Shown: positions 16,460 to 26,332 of the stretch, piece after piece
Layout: each line of letters starts with the position of its first letter
Position numbering within the stretch: position 1 is the stretch's first letter
The notes under the pieces: generated by a model
Seen by the model: only the letters and a program-made list of their open reading frames with translations
Told to the model about the DNA's origin: nothing
The model's database searches: none
Position numbers and translations under genes: made by a program
NCBI GenBank assembly: GCA_964401835.1
Contig: CAYNZP010000004.1
Span: forward strand, 124,001-188,000
Length of the DNA: 64,000 nt
Reading direction: 5' to 3'
From: CAYNZP01 sp964401835
GTDB lineage: Bacteria; Planctomycetota; Phycisphaerae; SM23-33

Positions 16460-17007
16460 ATGACGTCCTTGTCTGTTACGAGAAGACCGACAGGGTGGTC
16501 GTGCTGCTCGGTGAAAATTTCATCAACTACCTGTTCGTCAAAAGCCAATCCGCACAGGATAGCATGATTGTCCGGCTCTGCAAGGAAACGATCGTAAAAT
16601 CCTCCTCCCCGGCCCAGGCGGTTGCCGCTTCGGTCGAACGCCATCGCCGGCACGACGATCATGTCGATATCCTCGATGGGCCAGGGTTCTCCGTCGCTTG
16701 GCTCGCGTATTCCGCGGTTGATAACCATGTCATCGTCCATGGTTTTGCACTCGACAGCCAGCATGTGCCGCTGCTCAAAATTTACCCTTGGAACCAGGAC
16801 TCTTTTATCTCTCTGCCAAGCTGCCAGTGCAGCCGGAAGGCAGTCCACTTCGTTGGGAATAGGCATATAGAGCATGATGTTTTTTGCCTCGTGAAACTCA
16901 GCCAGGCCGACAAGAGATTTGCAAGCCGCGTGGGACTTTTCGGCTGCTGTCTGGTCGCTCATGGCGGCGAGCTTTTCACGAATTTGCTTTCTCAGGTGTT
17001 GCTTCAT
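16444..17007 (-). CDS. fau: 5-formyltetrahydrofolate cyclo-ligase
   Basis: A 187-residue protein of the MTHFS family, which uses ATP to turn 5-formyltetrahydrofolate into 5,10-methenyltetrahydrofolate. The family signature is GNRLGRGGGFYDRFLAE (substrate- and ATP-binding loop), preceded by DMIVVPAMAFDRSG; the N-terminal KQIREKLAAM and YMPIPNEVDCLPAALAAW also fit. Length is normal. It follows rarA by 82 bases on the minus strand and precedes the L,D-transpeptidase gene; a fau/rarA pairing is a chance or operon link. The stop is embedded in a repeat hairpin. Confidence 0.9.
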   Translation of the reverse strand: MKQHLRKQIREKLAAMSDQTAAEKSHAACKSLVGLAEFHEAKNIMLYMPIPNEVDCLPAALAAWQRDKRVLVPRVNFEQRHMLAVECKTMDDDMVINRGIREPSDGEPWPIEDIDMIVVPAMAFDRSGNRLGRGGGFYDRFLAEPDNHAILCGLAFDEQVVDEIFTEQHDHPVGLLVTDKDVINFLA

Positions 17008-17089
17008 AAGACTCTTATTGGAAAATTTCGGGGCGGTCTTGGCAAGAACAATTCTTCAAGGGGAAGAAAAAGACACGGGCATGCAGGAG

Positions 17090-18448
17090 TTAGGAGTCTT
17101 CTGAAGGCTTTCCGTGGCTTTTTTTGAGTTTTTCGACGTACTCGAGATAGGCTGTAATGTGCTTTTCATAGCCGCGGTCGGTGGGGGTGTAGAACTTTTT
17201 ATCAACGCCGAGATATTCCTGGTCCGGGCTAACTCCGCCTTCGAAGCTATGGCTGTACTGGTACCCCTTTGAATGGCCAAACTGCTCAGCCATTCCCGGA
17301 TGCGGGGCATTACGCAGATGTTTGGGTACCGGGATGGTGCGGCTGTTCCTGACATCATCCATTGCTGCATCGATGGCCTTGTAGGATGCGTTGGATTTTG
17401 GTGCGCATGCCATATAAATTGCTGCCTGAGAAAGCGTTATCCGGCACTCTGGCATGCCGATGCGGTCGGTTATGTCAAAAGCAGCAGCTGCTACTGATAT
17501 TGCCCGTGGGTCGGCGTTGCCGATATCCTCGCTTGCAAGTATCGCGATTCGCCTGGCGACAAAGCGCGGGTCTTCTCCGGCTTCGAGCATCTTGGCAAGC
17601 CAATAGACAGTCGCGTCCGGATCGCTGCCTCGCATGGACTTTATAAATGCGCTTATCGCGTCGTAGTGCAGGTCCCCAGCAGAGTCGTACTGGATTGCCT
17701 TGTGCTGAATGGATTCCTGTGCGACGGCCAGGTCGAATTTAATCTTTTTCTTAACGTCTTTTGTAGCCTTGAGTTGGCTTTTTACACCTACCTCGAGTGC
17801 TGTAATCGCACGCCGGGCATCGCCATCGGATATTGTTGCCAGATGTTGCAGGGCTTGCTCGTCGGCCTCGATGTTGTATTCACCCAGGCCGCGATCTTTA
17901 TCTTCAATCGCACGGCGGAGAAGTGAAACAATGTCCTCCTGGGTGAGGGGCTGGAATTGAAAGATCGTCGAACGAGACAAAAGCGGTGAATTAATGGTGA
18001 AAAACGGGTTCTCGGTCGTCGCACCGATAAGAATTATCGTGCTATTTTCTACATCATTGAGCAGCACATCCTGCTGGGCCCGATTGAAGCGGTGCAACTC
18101 GTCCATGAACAAGACGGTACGCTTGTTTCTCGAAGTTATCGCAACTCGTGCCCGTTCAATAATTTCTCGTACATCTTTAACGGAAGCGGATGCTGCATTT
18201 AGCTGGTAGAACTCACAATCGAAGGTTTGTGCGATAACATGCGCGAGTGTGGTTTTTCCGCTTCCCGGCGGGCCGTAAAAGACGATGCTCGATAGGCTGT
18301 CTGCCTCTATCATCCGGCGCAGCATTTTCCCCGGGGCCAGGAATTCATCCTGTCCCAGCACCTCATCCAGCGTTCTGGGCCGCATCCGCACGGCAAGCGG
18401 GGCGTGGGCGAGAATGGCTGCTTCTTCGGATTCTTTGAAAAGGTCCAT
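17090..18448 (-). CDS. rarA: Replication-associated recombination ATPase RarA (MgsA)
   Basis: A 452-residue AAA+ ATPase. Walker A is GPPGSGKTT (residues 59-67), Walker B VLFMDELHRF, sensor 1 GATTEN and the arginine-finger region SPLLSRS. The C-terminal half has the RarA/MgsA tetramerisation region (RGSDPDATVYWLAKMLEAGEDPRFVARRI, ILASEDIGNADPRA, PHPGMAEQFGHSKGYQYSH). It acts at stalled replication forks in the cytoplasm. The N-terminal PLAVRMRPRTLDEVLGQ is also typical. It is divergent from the nucleotidyltransferase-kinase fusion gene, with 185 bases between starts. Confidence 0.95.
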   Translation of the reverse strand: MDLFKESEEAAILAHAPLAVRMRPRTLDEVLGQDEFLAPGKMLRRMIEADSLSSIVFYGPPGSGKTTLAHVIAQTFDCEFYQLNAASASVKDVREIIERARVAITSRNKRTVLFMDELHRFNRAQQDVLLNDVENSTIILIGATTENPFFTINSPLLSRSTIFQFQPLTQEDIVSLLRRAIEDKDRGLGEYNIEADEQALQHLATISDGDARRAITALEVGVKSQLKATKDVKKKIKFDLAVAQESIQHKAIQYDSAGDLHYDAISAFIKSMRGSDPDATVYWLAKMLEAGEDPRFVARRIAILASEDIGNADPRAISVAAAAFDITDRIGMPECRITLSQAAIYMACAPKSNASYKAIDAAMDDVRNSRTIPVPKHLRNAPHPGMAEQFGHSKGYQYSHSFEGGVSPDQEYLGVDKKFYTPTDRGYEKHITAYLEYVEKLKKSHGKPSEDS

Positions 18449-18532
18449 AAATCAACCTGACGTAGTTCCCAAAAAATGAATTGTATCGCCGCCGGTTAAG
18501 ACCCGCAAGGCGAGTATTAGCCAAGGGTGATA

Positions 18533-18561
18533 TTGTCAAGAAGACAAGTTTGCCTTATCAT
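18533..18561 (+). promoter_or_regulatory. Candidate promoter for the fusion gene
   Basis: TTGTCA (18533-18538) and TATCAT (18556-18561) are 17 bases apart and lie about 70 bases upstream of the start codon. Confidence 0.5.
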
Positions 18562-18633
18562 GTGCTATATCTGATATTTCATATATCCAGCGAGCCGCAC
18601 TCATCTTTGATAGTTTTGATTTGGTGATTAAAA

Positions 18634-21084
18634 ATGAACGAAAAGCAGAGCCCTGTATGCGTGATTTTGGCTGGCGGTAAAGGCAAGCGAATGGCCTCGG
18701 TCGCACTTCACAAAGTATGCTTCCCGATAGCCGGCAAGGCCGCTATCGTCCGAGCTATAGATACATACAAGGCTGCCGGAATCAAGCGATTCGTTGTCGT
18801 AGTTGGCCAAATGGCGAATCAGGTTATCGCCACAATAGCTCATGCCCATCCTGAAGTTACTTTTGTTTTCCAGGAAGATCCCCGCGGCACCGGCCATGCG
18901 GCCATGATAGCCGCCGAGGCGCTGGCAAGTCAGAATTACACTGGACCGGTGATGATAACCATGGGAGATAAAGTCACCCGTCCGGTTACTGTCCATAATC
19001 TTCTCGAACGATACCAAAATAGCGAACCTGATGCTTTGCTCAGTACACTTGAGAAAACAAAAGAATCTTCCGCGGGGAGGGTTGTGTTGGGACCTCGTGG
19101 TGAAGTCCTGGGAATTGTCGAAGTTGCGGACATTGAAAAGGCGAGGAAGAAAAAGTCCAAGCTGAAAATCGAAAATCGGCAAATGTCCGCCGAGCAATTG
19201 GAAAAGAACAGTAATAGCGTCAACGCATCGATGTATATGTTCGATTTCGAGGCATTGCACAAATCGCTTGGTCAACTCAAATCCAATAATGCTCAAGGAG
19301 AGCTTTATCTGACAGACACCATAGAGATAATTGCCCGAACAGGCCGAGTTGAAGTTTCGGAGATATCGAACCCGGAAGACCTGATGGCCTATAACACACC
19401 AGCCGAGCTTATGGGAATAGAAGAAGTTGTTCGTAAGCGGGAAAAGCCCCCGCGCGTTAGTTCTCTCAGCAGGAAAAAAACAACCAGGCGTTATCTTAAG
19501 ACAGGCAGCGAGTGGCTTAAGGTGATCGAGAGCAAGTCTCCAAAGTGGAAATCTTTATTGAAAAGAACTTATGGCGATGATGATGCCCTTATCGGCGAAC
19601 GCGTCAAGAATATGAAGCGTGTTGTAGGGGCTTTTATAAAACGCCATGGTTCGAAGAGACAAATGATCCTTTGCCGCGCGCCAGGTCGTGTCAATCTTAT
19701 GGGCCGACACGTAGACCATCGCGGTGGTTTCGTCAACGTAATGGCAATTAGCAGGGAAGTACTTTTGGCTGCGAGCGGACGAGAAGATGACATCGTAACA
19801 TTGCATAATATTAAACCGAAAAATTTCCCCAAAAGAGAATTCAGCATTTCTTCACTTCTCAAAGAAGTAAGTTGGGCTGATTGGATTGATTTTGTCGACT
19901 CAACACCTGTTCGTGGTATTCTGGAGACATCACATGGCGACTGGGCTCATTATGCCCGTGCACCGTTGCTGCGTCTTCAGCATGAGTGCAGTGATGTGCA
20001 ATTGAGAGGTATGGATTGTGTAGTCTGCGGAAATATTCCAATGGGTGCAGGTCTTTCTTCAAGTTCTGCGTTAGTTGTTGCTTTTGCGGAGGCTTCCCTT
20101 GCTCTGAACGGCCTTAATGCTGAGACCCCCGACTTTATTGATCTTTGCGGCGAGGGCGAATGGTTCGTAGGTTCGCGCGGGGGCAGTGCAGATCATGCAG
20201 CAATAAGAACCGGTAAGTTCGGACATGTCTCAAGGTTGGGATTCTATCCTTTCCGGCTGGAAGGACAGGTGCGATTCCCGTCTCAAATGAGAGTTGTCAT
20301 TGCTCATAGTGGCAGCCAGGCTGTAAAAAGCGCGGGGGCCAAAGATGTGTTCAATCAGCGTGTTGCGTGTTACGAAGCCGCTGAAATGTTAATGCGGAAA
20401 TTCTGGCCGGCAGCGGCAGGAATCGAGCATTTGCGAGATCTTATACCTGGTAGGCTTGGCGTAAAGACCGGGGAGGTTTACAGGGCGTTGGCAAAGCTTC
20501 CGCAAAATGCTACCCGTAATCAGCTGAGAAACTTATTCGGAAAAGAAGGCCAAAAGCGTTTGGAGCAGCTTTTTTCCAGTCACTGCAATGTAGGCAAGTA
20601 CGATTTGAGGGGTGTGGCTTTATATGGCCTGAGTGAAATCGCGCGGAGTGAAAAGTTTGCCGAGGTCATTCAGAGTGGTCAACTGGACCAGATTGCTGAA
20701 TTTATGCGCAGCAGCCATGATGGTGACCGCGTAGTTAAGTTCGATGGCGACCTGAAACCTCGTAAGTTTAATGCAAACTTAAACGACAACTCGCTTGAGC
20801 AACTTGCAGCCTGCAATGCACCGCTGGAAAACCAATGTGGTCGCTACGCATGCAGTACCGAGGCAATAGACCAACTTGTTGATATATCAGAAGCTACTGA
20901 GGGTGTCGTTGGTGCCCAGCTGGCGGGTGCCGGTCTGGGAGGTTGCATGATGGTTCTGGTTCATGCCGATGCTCTGAACCTTCTAAAGCGACAGTTACGC
21001 AGAAAATTCTATGAACCGCGGAATCTTGCATTTAACGCTCATATCTGCACACCGGTGGCCGGTGCTGGATTAATTGGTATATAA
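18634..21084 (+). CDS. Nucleotidyltransferase - galactokinase-type sugar kinase fusion
   Basis: An 816-residue two-domain enzyme. Residues 1-about 270 are a GlmU/RmlA-like nucleotidyltransferase: LAGGKGKRM (12-20), Lys27, QEDPRGTGHAAM (80-91; GTGHA binds the base) and MGDK with Asp112 as metal ligand. From about residue 335 follows a GHMP kinase of galactokinase type: APGRVNLMGRHVDHRGG (sugar-binding loop; Arg358 replaces the usual Glu of GEHxDY, His359 and Asp361 kept), PMGAGLSSSSA (469-479, ATP loop), Asp520 as likely catalytic base in RGGSADH, and a C-terminal GAGLGGCMMVL. The hexapeptide acyltransferase half of GlmU is absent. The architecture suggests two-step salvage, sugar to sugar-1-phosphate to UDP- or NDP-sugar, like fucokinase/GDP-fucose pyrophosphorylase. 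The actual sugar cannot be read from the sequence. glmS follows after a terminator. Confidence 0.82.
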   Translation: MNEKQSPVCVILAGGKGKRMASVALHKVCFPIAGKAAIVRAIDTYKAAGIKRFVVVVGQMANQVIATIAHAHPEVTFVFQEDPRGTGHAAMIAAEALASQNYTGPVMITMGDKVTRPVTVHNLLERYQNSEPDALLSTLEKTKESSAGRVVLGPRGEVLGIVEVADIEKARKKKSKLKIENRQMSAEQLEKNSNSVNASMYMFDFEALHKSLGQLKSNNAQGELYLTDTIEIIARTGRVEVSEISNPEDLMAYNTPAELMGIEEVVRKREKPPRVSSLSRKKTTRRYLKTGSEWLKVIESKSPKWKSLLKRTYGDDDALIGERVKNMKRVVGAFIKRHGSKRQMILCRAPGRVNLMGRHVDHRGGFVNVMAISREVLLAASGREDDIVTLHNIKPKNFPKREFSISSLLKEVSWADWIDFVDSTPVRGILETSHGDWAHYARAPLLRLQHECSDVQLRGMDCVVCGNIPMGAGLSSSSALVVAFAEASLALNGLNAETPDFIDLCGEGEWFVGSRGGSADHAAIRTGKFGHVSRLGFYPFRLEGQVRFPSQMRVVIAHSGSQAVKSAGAKDVFNQRVACYEAAEMLMRKFWPAAAGIEHLRDLIPGRLGVKTGEVYRALAKLPQNATRNQLRNLFGKEGQKRLEQLFSSHCNVGKYDLRGVALYGLSEIARSEKFAEVIQSGQLDQIAEFMRSSHDGDRVVKFDGDLKPRKFNANLNDNSLEQLAACNAPLENQCGRYACSTEAIDQLVDISEATEGVVGAQLAGAGLGGCMMVLVHADALNLLKRQLRRKFYEPRNLAFNAHICTPVAGAGLIGI

Positions 21085-21138
21085 AATTTAGCCAAAAGCG
21101 TTTTCCTATTATATACTTTTAGTATAATATCGATGCTA

Positions 21139-21175
21139 AAGAGGACCTTGCAAAGAGGTCCTCTTGTTATTTTTA
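21139..21175 (+). terminator. Intrinsic terminator after the fusion gene
   Basis: AAGAGGACCT (21139-21148) pairs with AGGTCCTCTT (21156-21165), followed by GTTATTTTT. It lies 55 bases after the fusion stop and about 85 bases before the glmS start, so glmS needs its own promoter or readthrough. Confidence 0.85.
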
Positions 21176-21258
21176 AAACCTTTTTCCCGGAATCTGAATT
21201 TTGGTGGCGCCTCTTAAATGCCGATGAAGCGTATATACTCTAATTTTGGAGATCATAT

Positions 21259-23100
21259 ATGTGCGGAATAGTTGGTTATGTTGGAAGCAAGAAAGCTTGT
21301 GAAGTCCTTATCGAAGGCCTGAAACGCCTTGAATATCGAGGGTACGACTCTGCAGGCGTTTGCGTCTATCATGAAGACGCATTGACGACCAAAAAGAGTC
21401 CAGGCCGGATTTCCTGCCTTGAAGAGGAAATCGACGCCAATGGGGATATTAAAAAGGGAACAATTGGTATAGCCCATACTCGTTGGGCCACTCACGGCGA
21501 GCCGAACCAACAAAACGCTCACCCGCATTATGACGGTACAGGCCAGATCGCCTTGGTCCATAACGGCATTATCGAAAACTACGCTACGCTGAAGGAATTC
21601 CTCATTGGCAAAGGCCATGAGTTCAAAAGCGAAACCGACTCAGAAGTCCTGGCCCACTTGATTGGTGAATTCTACAAGACCAACGAAGGTAACATCGAAA
21701 CCGCTATTCAGGCTGCACTTGGAGAGGTAAGCGGAACCTATGGAATTGCGGTGTTGTGTGCTTCCGAGCCTGATAAATTGGTCGCTGCCCGAAAGGGAAG
21801 CCCACTGCTCATCGGAGTTGGTCATAGTGAGTACGTAGTGGCTTCAGATGCCTCGGCTATCATAGAACACACCCCGAATGTGGTGTATCTCAACGATAAC
21901 GAGATGGCTGTTCTTTCCCGCGGCGGAATGCGGACGTTGACACTGGATAATGTTCCGATAACCAAGGAAATCAATCAGATTGAATGGTCCCTGGAGCAGA
22001 TTGCAAAGGGTGGCCATGAGCATTTCATGCTGAAAGAGATTTTCGAGCAGCCCGAGTCGGTCCGTACTTCACTTCGCGGTCGCCTGGATTTGAGGGATAT
22101 GCGAGTTCAGCTTGGTGGACTTTCCGAAGTTACTCGAGAGCTGGCAAAGACCAGAAAAGTCATATTTACCGCCTGCGGAACGGCATGGCATGCCGGGCTT
22201 GTTGGTGAATATATGTTTGAAGACCTCGCAAAAATCCCTGCGGAAGTCGAATATGCCAGCGAGTTTCGGTATCGCAATCCGATTATCGAAGAGGGTACCG
22301 TTGTTATTGCTATCAGCCAGTCCGGCGAGACTGCCGACACGCTGGCAGCCCTTCGTGAAGCGAAAGACAGAGGTGCGATGGCACTTGGCATTGTCAACGC
22401 GGTCGGATCTACAATTGCACGCGAGACAGATACCGGAGTCTATCTACATGCCGGCCCGGAAATCGGCGTCGCATCGACCAAAGCCTTTACCAGCCAACTT
22501 GTTGTCGAGTCGCTTATTGCACTGATGCTTGGCCGTCGGCGATTCATGTCGCAGCATGCGATGGAAGGATACATACAGGCCCTTTGGGAACTGCCGGATA
22601 AAATCGCAAAGATTCTTGAACAGTCCGATTACATAAAAGATATGGTCAACGAATATGTCGAAGAGGAAAATTGGCTGTTCCTTGGGCGGGGTTATAACTT
22701 CCCTGTGGCATTGGAAGGTGCGCTTAAGCTCAAAGAAATCAGCTATATCCATGCCGAAGGTCTGGCTGCTGCCGAGATGAAGCATGGGCCTATCGCACTC
22801 ATTCACGACAAGATGCCGGTGGTTTTTGTTGCCCCCAAATGTGCGATTTACGATAAGGTTGTAAGCAATATCGAAGAAGTAAAAGCCCGCAAGGGCAGGA
22901 TAATAGCCGTTGCTACAGAGGGCGACGATGATATCCGAAAGTATTGTGACCACGTCCTTTACGTACCATCGTGCCCCGAGCCCTTCCAGCCGATACTGAC
23001 TGTTGTTCCTCTGCAACTTCTTGCATATCACGCAGCAGTCGCACGTGGCTGCAATGTGGATAAGCCAAGGAATCTGGCAAAGAGTGTAACTGTAGAGTAA
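21259..23100 (+). CDS. glmS: Glutamine-fructose-6-phosphate aminotransferase (isomerizing)
   Basis: A full-length 613-residue GlmS. The N-terminal nucleophile is Cys2 (MCGIVGYVG), followed by the class II glutaminase residues (THGEPN, HNGIIENY). Two SIS domains follow: CGTAWHAG with AISQSGETADTLAAL, and the C-terminal ELPDKIA ... EGLAAAEMKHGPIAL and the closing NVDKPRNLAKSVTVE. It makes glucosamine-6-phosphate, the first step to UDP-GlcNAc for peptidoglycan and LPS. GGAG is well placed before the ATG. No glmS ribozyme was recognised in the 174-base leader. Confidence 0.97.
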   Translation: MCGIVGYVGSKKACEVLIEGLKRLEYRGYDSAGVCVYHEDALTTKKSPGRISCLEEEIDANGDIKKGTIGIAHTRWATHGEPNQQNAHPHYDGTGQIALVHNGIIENYATLKEFLIGKGHEFKSETDSEVLAHLIGEFYKTNEGNIETAIQAALGEVSGTYGIAVLCASEPDKLVAARKGSPLLIGVGHSEYVVASDASAIIEHTPNVVYLNDNEMAVLSRGGMRTLTLDNVPITKEINQIEWSLEQIAKGGHEHFMLKEIFEQPESVRTSLRGRLDLRDMRVQLGGLSEVTRELAKTRKVIFTACGTAWHAGLVGEYMFEDLAKIPAEVEYASEFRYRNPIIEEGTVVIAISQSGETADTLAALREAKDRGAMALGIVNAVGSTIARETDTGVYLHAGPEIGVASTKAFTSQLVVESLIALMLGRRRFMSQHAMEGYIQALWELPDKIAKILEQSDYIKDMVNEYVEEENWLFLGRGYNFPVALEGALKLKEISYIHAEGLAAAEMKHGPIALIHDKMPVVFVAPKCAIYDKVVSNIEEVKARKGRIIAVATEGDDDIRKYCDHVLYVPSCPEPFQPILTVVPLQLLAYHAAVARGCNVDKPRNLAKSVTVE

Positions 23101-23122
23101 GAGCCTATCATATTCATAAACG

Positions 23123-23156
23123 AAAAGCCGTCGGTTTTGACCGACGGCTTTTTTGT
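23123..23156 (+). terminator. Strong intrinsic terminator after glmS
   Basis: A perfect 13-base-pair stem AAAAGCCGTCGGT / ACCGACGGCTTTT with a TTTG loop runs into a T tract. It is 22 bases after the glmS stop. Confidence 0.93.
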
Positions 23157-23232
23157 TATTATCGCTAAAAAAGGGGATTGGGGGCTTCTTACTGCTTTGT
23201 AAAAAAAGTTTTAAACACACTGAAAAAAAACT

Positions 23233-23260
23233 TTGACACTTATTTTCGCAAACGTATACT
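23233..23260 (+). promoter_or_regulatory. Strong promoter for tRNA-Thr - tuf operon
   Basis: TTGACA (perfect -35, 23233-23238), 16-base spacer, TATACT (23255-23260). A run of A residues lies just upstream, like an UP element. It heads the tRNA-Thr, tuf, rpmG, tRNA-Trp, secE, nusG and ribosomal supercluster. Confidence 0.85.
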
Positions 23261-23350
23261 AAGCGGTCTATCTCACGGCCATGGTGGCAGTGTATCCACG
23301 TTTAGGCGTTATATCTGAACTGGCAGGGCGTCGTTTGGTTCGTGACCTGC

Positions 23351-23422
<72 letters not shown>

Positions 23423-23541
23423 TTGTCGAGATGTGTTTGAAAAACGGTTCGCAGGGCTAGTGCTCAAGGCCTGCGTTTAATATTGAAAAGTAAACGTTAA
23501 ATAAAGTCCTTTAGACAATTAGGCAAAGAGGAGCACTGATA

Positions 23542-24747
<1,206 letters not shown>

Positions 24748-24753
24748 TGTTAC

Positions 24754-24921
24754 ATGGCCAAATCTAAGGCCCGAGAATATGTGTGGCTTCAGTGCAGCGA
24801 TTGCGGCGCCCTTAACTACCGGACGCAGATAAACGTCCATGGTGGAGTGCCCAAGTTTACACTGAAGAAGTATTGCCCAAAAACCAGAGGGCATACAGAG
24901 CATAAAATTAAACGTAAATAA
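24754..24921 (+). CDS. rpmG: Ribosomal protein bL33
   Basis: A 55-residue protein (MAKSKAREYVWLQCSDCG ... LKKYCPKTRGHTEHK) starting 6 bases after the tuf stop. Zinc-type bL33 has two CxxC pairs; here the first is complete (Cys14, Cys17) but the second is Cys41-Pro-Lys-Thr44, so one ligand is missing or replaced by a nearby His (47 or 50). The tuf-rpmG-trnW-secE order is classical. Confidence 0.93.
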   Translation: MAKSKAREYVWLQCSDCGALNYRTQINVHGGVPKFTLKKYCPKTRGHTEHKIKRK

Positions 24922-25012
24922 AGGCATCCGGCCTGCGGGACTTGTGCCGGTAACGCGTGGTTTATCAAAACCTATGCGGGTCCGGCTGGTCGGCGAGAGA
25001 GACTTTGCGAAT

Positions 25013-25085
<73 letters not shown>

Positions 25086-25091
25086 ATGCGT

Positions 25092-25216
25092 AGCCTGTAA
25101 AAAGGCTGCAAAAAGGTTTTTGTGAAGCAAAAAGAGATAGCCACAGAGGCTGGAAAAACTCCGTGGTGGCTGAGTAAAGCAAGGCTGCGGGACTCTGTGG
25201 CTGTTTCTTTAGTTTC
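25092..25216 (+). promoter_or_regulatory. Attenuator-like alternative hairpins ahead of secE
   Basis: A small hairpin AGCCT/AGGCT (25092-25107) follows the tRNA. AGCCACAGAG (25139-25148) can then pair either with the near GTGGCT (25166-25171) or, perfectly over 10 bases, with CTCTGTGGCT (25193-25202), after which comes the T-rich GTTTCTTTAGTTTC. The two pairings exclude each other, the layout of a terminator/antiterminator pair. No ligand or leader peptide is evident; the function is inferred. Confidence 0.45.
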
Positions 25217-25263
25217 GCTCAGGCCTACCGGAAATTGGAAATTATTGTTAAGGAACGCTGAAG

Positions 25264-25665
25264 TTGGGTTTTTTCGACATTTATAAGAAAAACCAGGGCA
25301 AGCGAACACGAGTAGCCACTTTCGCGAGTGTTATGGTGATCGTTTTAGTCGGCGCGGTCGTTCTCAGTAATAAGCTGGAAGGCTATGAACTGACAAGGCA
25401 GCCGATTATTCGCTACGGAGTGCCCGCTGTTGTGGTACTGCTTTTTGCCTTGCTGATGTTCTGGATGATAAACAGGCTACGCAGTGCCGATTTCCTTATC
25501 GCCACCGAAGGCGAAATGAAAAAGGTTTCATGGTCGAGCAGAAAGGAAGTATTCGGTTCGACGAAGGTTGTAATAATAACATCCTTCATAATCGCCGTTA
25601 TCCTTTTCGCTATCGACCTTTTGTTTGTCAATATTTTCAAGGCGCTTGGCATCCTCAGCAGCTAG
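25264..25665 (+). CDS. secE: Preprotein translocase subunit SecE
   Basis: A 133-residue SecE with a TTG start (AAGGA about nine bases upstream). Three hydrophobic segments are visible (about 20-36, 49-68 and 103-124); the conserved amphipathic helix and hinge EMKKVSWSSRKEVFGSTKVV precedes the last one, as in every SecE. Most SecE proteins of this size class have three spans, as in E. coli. It forms the SecYEG channel with secY of this window. nusG follows directly. Confidence 0.93.
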   Translation: MGFFDIYKKNQGKRTRVATFASVMVIVLVGAVVLSNKLEGYELTRQPIIRYGVPAVVVLLFALLMFWMINRLRSADFLIATEGEMKKVSWSSRKEVFGSTKVVIITSFIIAVILFAIDLLFVNIFKALGILSS

Positions 25666-25695
25666 GTGTCGCGAAGAAAACTACTGGGATACGAT

Positions 25696-26247
25696 ATGTC
25701 CAAACAATGGTATGTCTTGCGAGTTGCCTCCAACAGAGAGGAACAGGTGCGCGAGGCGCTAGACCGCAAGGTCAAAATTGAGGGTCTGGAACATAAGATA
25801 AGCAATATTCTCGTCCCGACGGAGCGCCGCCCGAGCCCCCGAGGCCGTGGCGAAAAGAAATTCGTCGAGCGAAAGATGTATCCCGGCTATGTGTTCATCG
25901 AGATGGAACTAAGCGATGACGGTAGAGTTGACGAAGACGCATGGTTCCTTATCAGGGAAACTTCAGGCGTCGGCGATTTTATCGGCTCGACCGGCAAGCC
26001 GACCCCGATGAAGAACGAAGACGTTGAGAAAATGATTTTGCAGGTGGAAAAGGCCCAGGAAGGCGCACCTGTTTCAGTGGAATTCGAGAAGGGCGACCTT
26101 GTAAAGATCAAGGAAGGCGCTTTCGAGAACTTTGAAGGTTCGGTTGAAGAGGTTTTGCCTGAAAAGGGCCTCATTCGTGTTGAGGTTACTATATTCGGCC
26201 GATCCACGCCGGTGGAATTGGAATACTGGCAGGTGGAAAAGGCCTGA
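25696..26247 (+). CDS. nusG: Transcription termination/antitermination factor NusG
   Basis: A 183-residue NusG: N-terminal NGN domain (SKQWYVLRVASNREEQVREAL, and MYPGYVFIEME) and C-terminal KOW domain (EKGDLVKIKEGAFENFEGSVEEVLPEKG). Between them the NGN domain has a charged insertion rich in Arg/Pro (around RRPSPRGRGEKKF), as in several planctomycetes. It links RNA polymerase to the ribosome or Rho. The ATG at 25696 with GGGA upstream is chosen over a GTG at 25666 touching the secE stop, since NusG normally begins at KQWYVLR. Confidence 0.95.
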   Translation: MSKQWYVLRVASNREEQVREALDRKVKIEGLEHKISNILVPTERRPSPRGRGEKKFVERKMYPGYVFIEMELSDDGRVDEDAWFLIRETSGVGDFIGSTGKPTPMKNEDVEKMILQVEKAQEGAPVSVEFEKGDLVKIKEGAFENFEGSVEEVLPEKGLIRVEVTIFGRSTPVELEYWQVEKA

Positions 26248-26332
26248 TTACACGACATGCTGGCATCGTCGATAATCCGGCGGCCACCGATTAAGAGAAA
26301 TAATTTAGTTTCTAAGTAAAGAGAATAAAGAG

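Noticed and set aside
21085..21258. Possible glmS ribozyme in the leader of glmS
   Set aside because: The leader holds a terminator for the upstream gene and no recognisable ribozyme core; the class is mostly known from Firmicutes.
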